From the NCBI GenBank assembly GCA_947176425.1, contig CAMWQV010000105.1, positions 1 to 7,059 on the forward strand: DNA of 7,059 bases. Reading direction: 5' to 3'. The stretch's first letter is position 1; every line of letters begins with the position of its first letter. Shown piece by piece: positions 5,749 through 7,059 of the stretch. The position numbers were made by a program, and so were the translations under genes. The notes below the pieces were generated by a model that saw only the letters and a program-made list of their open reading frames with translations, was not told the origin of the DNA and did not search any database. Source of the DNA: an uncultured Clostridia bacterium (lineage in GTDB: Bacteria; Bacillota; Clostridia; Oscillospirales; Oscillospiraceae).

Positions 5749-6357
5749 ATGAAGCCACTGATAGAAATCACAACGGTACCGATTCAGATCGAAATGAAGA
5801 CCACTCATGCGCGGCTGGAGTACGCGCGGGGGACGGCGGAGATGGAAGTCTCCCGCGATGAGGGCGGTCTGAGTATCAAAAGCAGTCCCCTCCGCATTAA
5901 TATCGATACCTACGAAGCGCGCAACTCCGTGACCCCAACCCTGGCACGGCAGATGGAAAAACAGGCGCAGGAGGGAATGCAGACCGCCTATTCCGCTACC
6001 GCTACATTCTCACAGCAGGGCCAGCTGATGATGAAAACCAAGCTGGGCGAGGAGGTCATCACCAAATTCGCCGAACAGGCCATGATGAAAAACTACAAGC
6101 CCAATCTGGCCCTGGACTTTATCCCCAAAGGCGGCGCGGACATTGACTTCGACCTTGCCGAGCTGAACATCAAATATGAGATGGATAAGCTGAATTTTGA
6201 CTGGAAAATCAATCAGAACGGCTTTGAGTTCATCCCCGGCGATATCGAATTTACCGTCACCCAGCGTCCGGAGGTTCACGTCAAATATATCGGCGGCCCC
6301 ATCTATGTCCCGCCTTCCTCCGACCCCAACTATGAGCCTGTGGACGTGAAAGCCTGA
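5749..6357 (+). CDS. DUF6470 family protein (B. subtilis YviE-like)
   Basis: A 202-residue protein resembling YviE, which sits in the same place between flgL and fliW in B. subtilis. The N-terminal part (MKPLIEITTVPIQIEMKTTHARLEY) is beta-rich. The middle (about 60-120) is helical, with ARQMEKQAQEGMQ, and the C-terminal half is beta-rich again, with FDWKINQNGFEFIPGDIEF and the family's QRPEVHVKY near the end. There is no signal peptide or membrane segment. The biochemical function is unknown, although the conserved neighbourhood implies a flagellar role. I chose the ATG at 5749: a GTG at 5737 is also in frame but lies only one base after the AGAAGGGAG ribosome binding site, while the ATG is 13 bases after it, slightly long but workable. 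The last residues (PPSSDPNYEPVDVKA) form a polar tail. Confidence 0.85.
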   Translation: MKPLIEITTVPIQIEMKTTHARLEYARGTAEMEVSRDEGGLSIKSSPLRINIDTYEARNSVTPTLARQMEKQAQEGMQTAYSATATFSQQGQLMMKTKLGEEVITKFAEQAMMKNYKPNLALDFIPKGGADIDFDLAELNIKYEMDKLNFDWKINQNGFEFIPGDIEFTVTQRPEVHVKYIGGPIYVPPSSDPNYEPVDVKA

Positions 6358-6374
6358 ACTAAGGAGGGAAGTAC

Positions 6375-6824
6375 ATGCGGACCAAATATTTCGGAGAGCT
6401 GGATTGCCCGGAGCATGAACGGCTGCATTTTCCAAGAGGCTTCTTCGGGTTTGAGGAGGAAAAAGAGTTCTATCTCCTCCCCTTTGAGGGCAGCGGCGGC
6501 AGTCTGCTGTGCTTCCAGAGCGCCGCGACGCCGGGATTGGCTTTCGTAGCTATGAACCCGTTTTCCCTGATGCCGGATTATGCGCCTGTCCTCCCAAAAG
6601 ACGAATTGCAGCTGCTGGGCGTGGAACAGAGCGAGGACCTGTGCTTTTATGCGCTGTGCGTGGTCAGAGAGCCTGTGGGCGACAGTACCCTCAATCTCAA
6701 ATGCCCCGTGGCAGTCAATGACAGAACCCAGACCGCTATGCAGGTCATCCTTGATACCGACCGGTACCAGATGCACCACCGCCTGTCTGAGTTCGAGCCA
6801 AGGGGGGAGGAGAAAGTATGCTGA
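6375..6824 (+). CDS. fliW: Flagellar assembly factor FliW
   Basis: FliW is a small cytoplasmic beta-barrel protein that binds either free flagellin or CsrA. When flagellin is exported, freed FliW captures CsrA and lifts its block on flagellin translation. Family motifs are present: the FPRGFFGFEEEKEFYLLPF stretch (19-37), CFQSAATPGLAFVAMNPF (46-63), the STLNLKCPVAVN segment (104-115) and the QVILDTDRY motif (123-131). At 149 residues it has the normal length. AAGGAGGG lies six bases before the ATG. The last seven bases overlap csrA, so the two partners are probably made in a coupled ratio. Confidence 0.95.
   Translation: MRTKYFGELDCPEHERLHFPRGFFGFEEEKEFYLLPFEGSGGSLLCFQSAATPGLAFVAMNPFSLMPDYAPVLPKDELQLLGVEQSEDLCFYALCVVREPVGDSTLNLKCPVAVNDRTQTAMQVILDTDRYQMHHRLSEFEPRGEEKVC
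6801..6811 (+). promoter_or_regulatory. csrA ribosome binding site inside fliW
   Basis: The run AGGGGGGAGGA lies within the end of fliW, about six bases before the csrA ATG at 6818. It is an unusually G-rich site and contains the GGA core that CsrA proteins recognise, so autoregulation is possible, but no clear hairpin presenting GGA in a loop was found. Confidence 0.5.
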
Positions 6825-7059
6825 TCCTCCAACGGAAAGCCGGTGAGTCCCTGCTCATCGGCGATGAGATCGAAGTGTCAATTCTGTCCGTGGACGCGGG
6901 CCGGGTCAGACTCGCTATCCAGGCGCCCAAAAGCGTGCCCATCCTCAGAAGCGAACTTAAAAAAGCGGCCTCCGCTAACCGTGAGGCCGCGGATGACGCC
7001 ATGTCCCCGCTCGCCCTGCTGGGCCTGCTCCAAAAACAGGACGATTCTCAGAACAATTC
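6818..7059 (+). CDS. csrA: Carbon storage regulator CsrA (3' end outside window)
   Basis: CsrA is an RNA-binding homodimer that blocks ribosome binding by gripping GGA motifs in leaders; in the FliW branch its main known target is the flagellin (hag) message. The 80 complete codons before the window edge start MLILQRKAGESLLIGDEIEV and continue through QAPKSVPILRSEL. The two RNA-contact arginines of the family, R6 and R44, are both present. After the core comes a tail with REAADDAMSPLALLGLLQKQDD, which resembles the C-terminal extension of FliW-regulated CsrA such as the 74-residue B. subtilis protein. No stop is reached, so the final length is unknown but exceeds 80 residues. The start overlaps fliW by seven bases. 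Confidence 0.95.
   Translation, partial: MLILQRKAGESLLIGDEIEVSILSVDAGRVRLAIQAPKSVPILRSELKKAASANREAADDAMSPLALLGLLQKQDDSQNN

Overview
The window is a late flagellar gene cluster from a Gram-positive, low-to-mid GC Firmicute, most likely a motile member of the Clostridia. The gene order flgM-flgN-flgK-flgL-DUF6470(YviE-like)-fliW-csrA is the one known from Bacillus subtilis and many clostridia. Strong Shine-Dalgarno sequences of the GGAGG type precede most genes. Flanking coding DNA is about 53-58% GC where counted by hand. An Oscillospiraceae- or Lachnospiraceae-like gut species is possible, but this is a guess from composition and style.

Layout. Positions 1-548 (minus strand) hold the 5' part of a divergent gene for a two-domain PilZ protein of the YcgR type, a likely c-di-GMP-responsive motility regulator; it runs off the left edge. 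Positions 549-839 are a 291-bp intergenic region with two divergent promoters. Each has sigma-A-like -35/-10 boxes 17 bp apart, overlapped by a CCGATA element resembling the sigma-28/sigma-D -10 box. From 840 to the right edge, seven plus-strand genes form one tight operon. flgM and flgN overlap by 1 bp (TAATG). flgK and flgL follow with gaps of about 40 bp. A DUF6470 gene follows after 59 bp, then fliW after 17 bp. fliW and csrA overlap by 7 bp, and csrA is open at the right edge.

How the genes work together. FlgM holds sigma-28 inactive until the hook is finished. FlgN is the export chaperone for FlgK and FlgL, the two proteins of the hook-filament junction. FliW and CsrA form the post-transcriptional switch that ties flagellin translation to filament assembly; the flagellin gene is expected outside the window. 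The PilZ protein next door could link the same system to c-di-GMP.

The unusual part is the structural genes. FlgK (842 aa) and FlgL (500 aa) are much longer than the usual roughly 450-650 and 300 aa. The extra length sits in central segments with clearly lower GC (about 38-43%) than the conserved ends. FlgK carries two such segments, one with an Asp-Pro-rich stretch. FlgL carries a Glu/Lys/Tyr-rich predicted coiled coil. No RNA genes, mobile elements or CRISPR arrays were seen.
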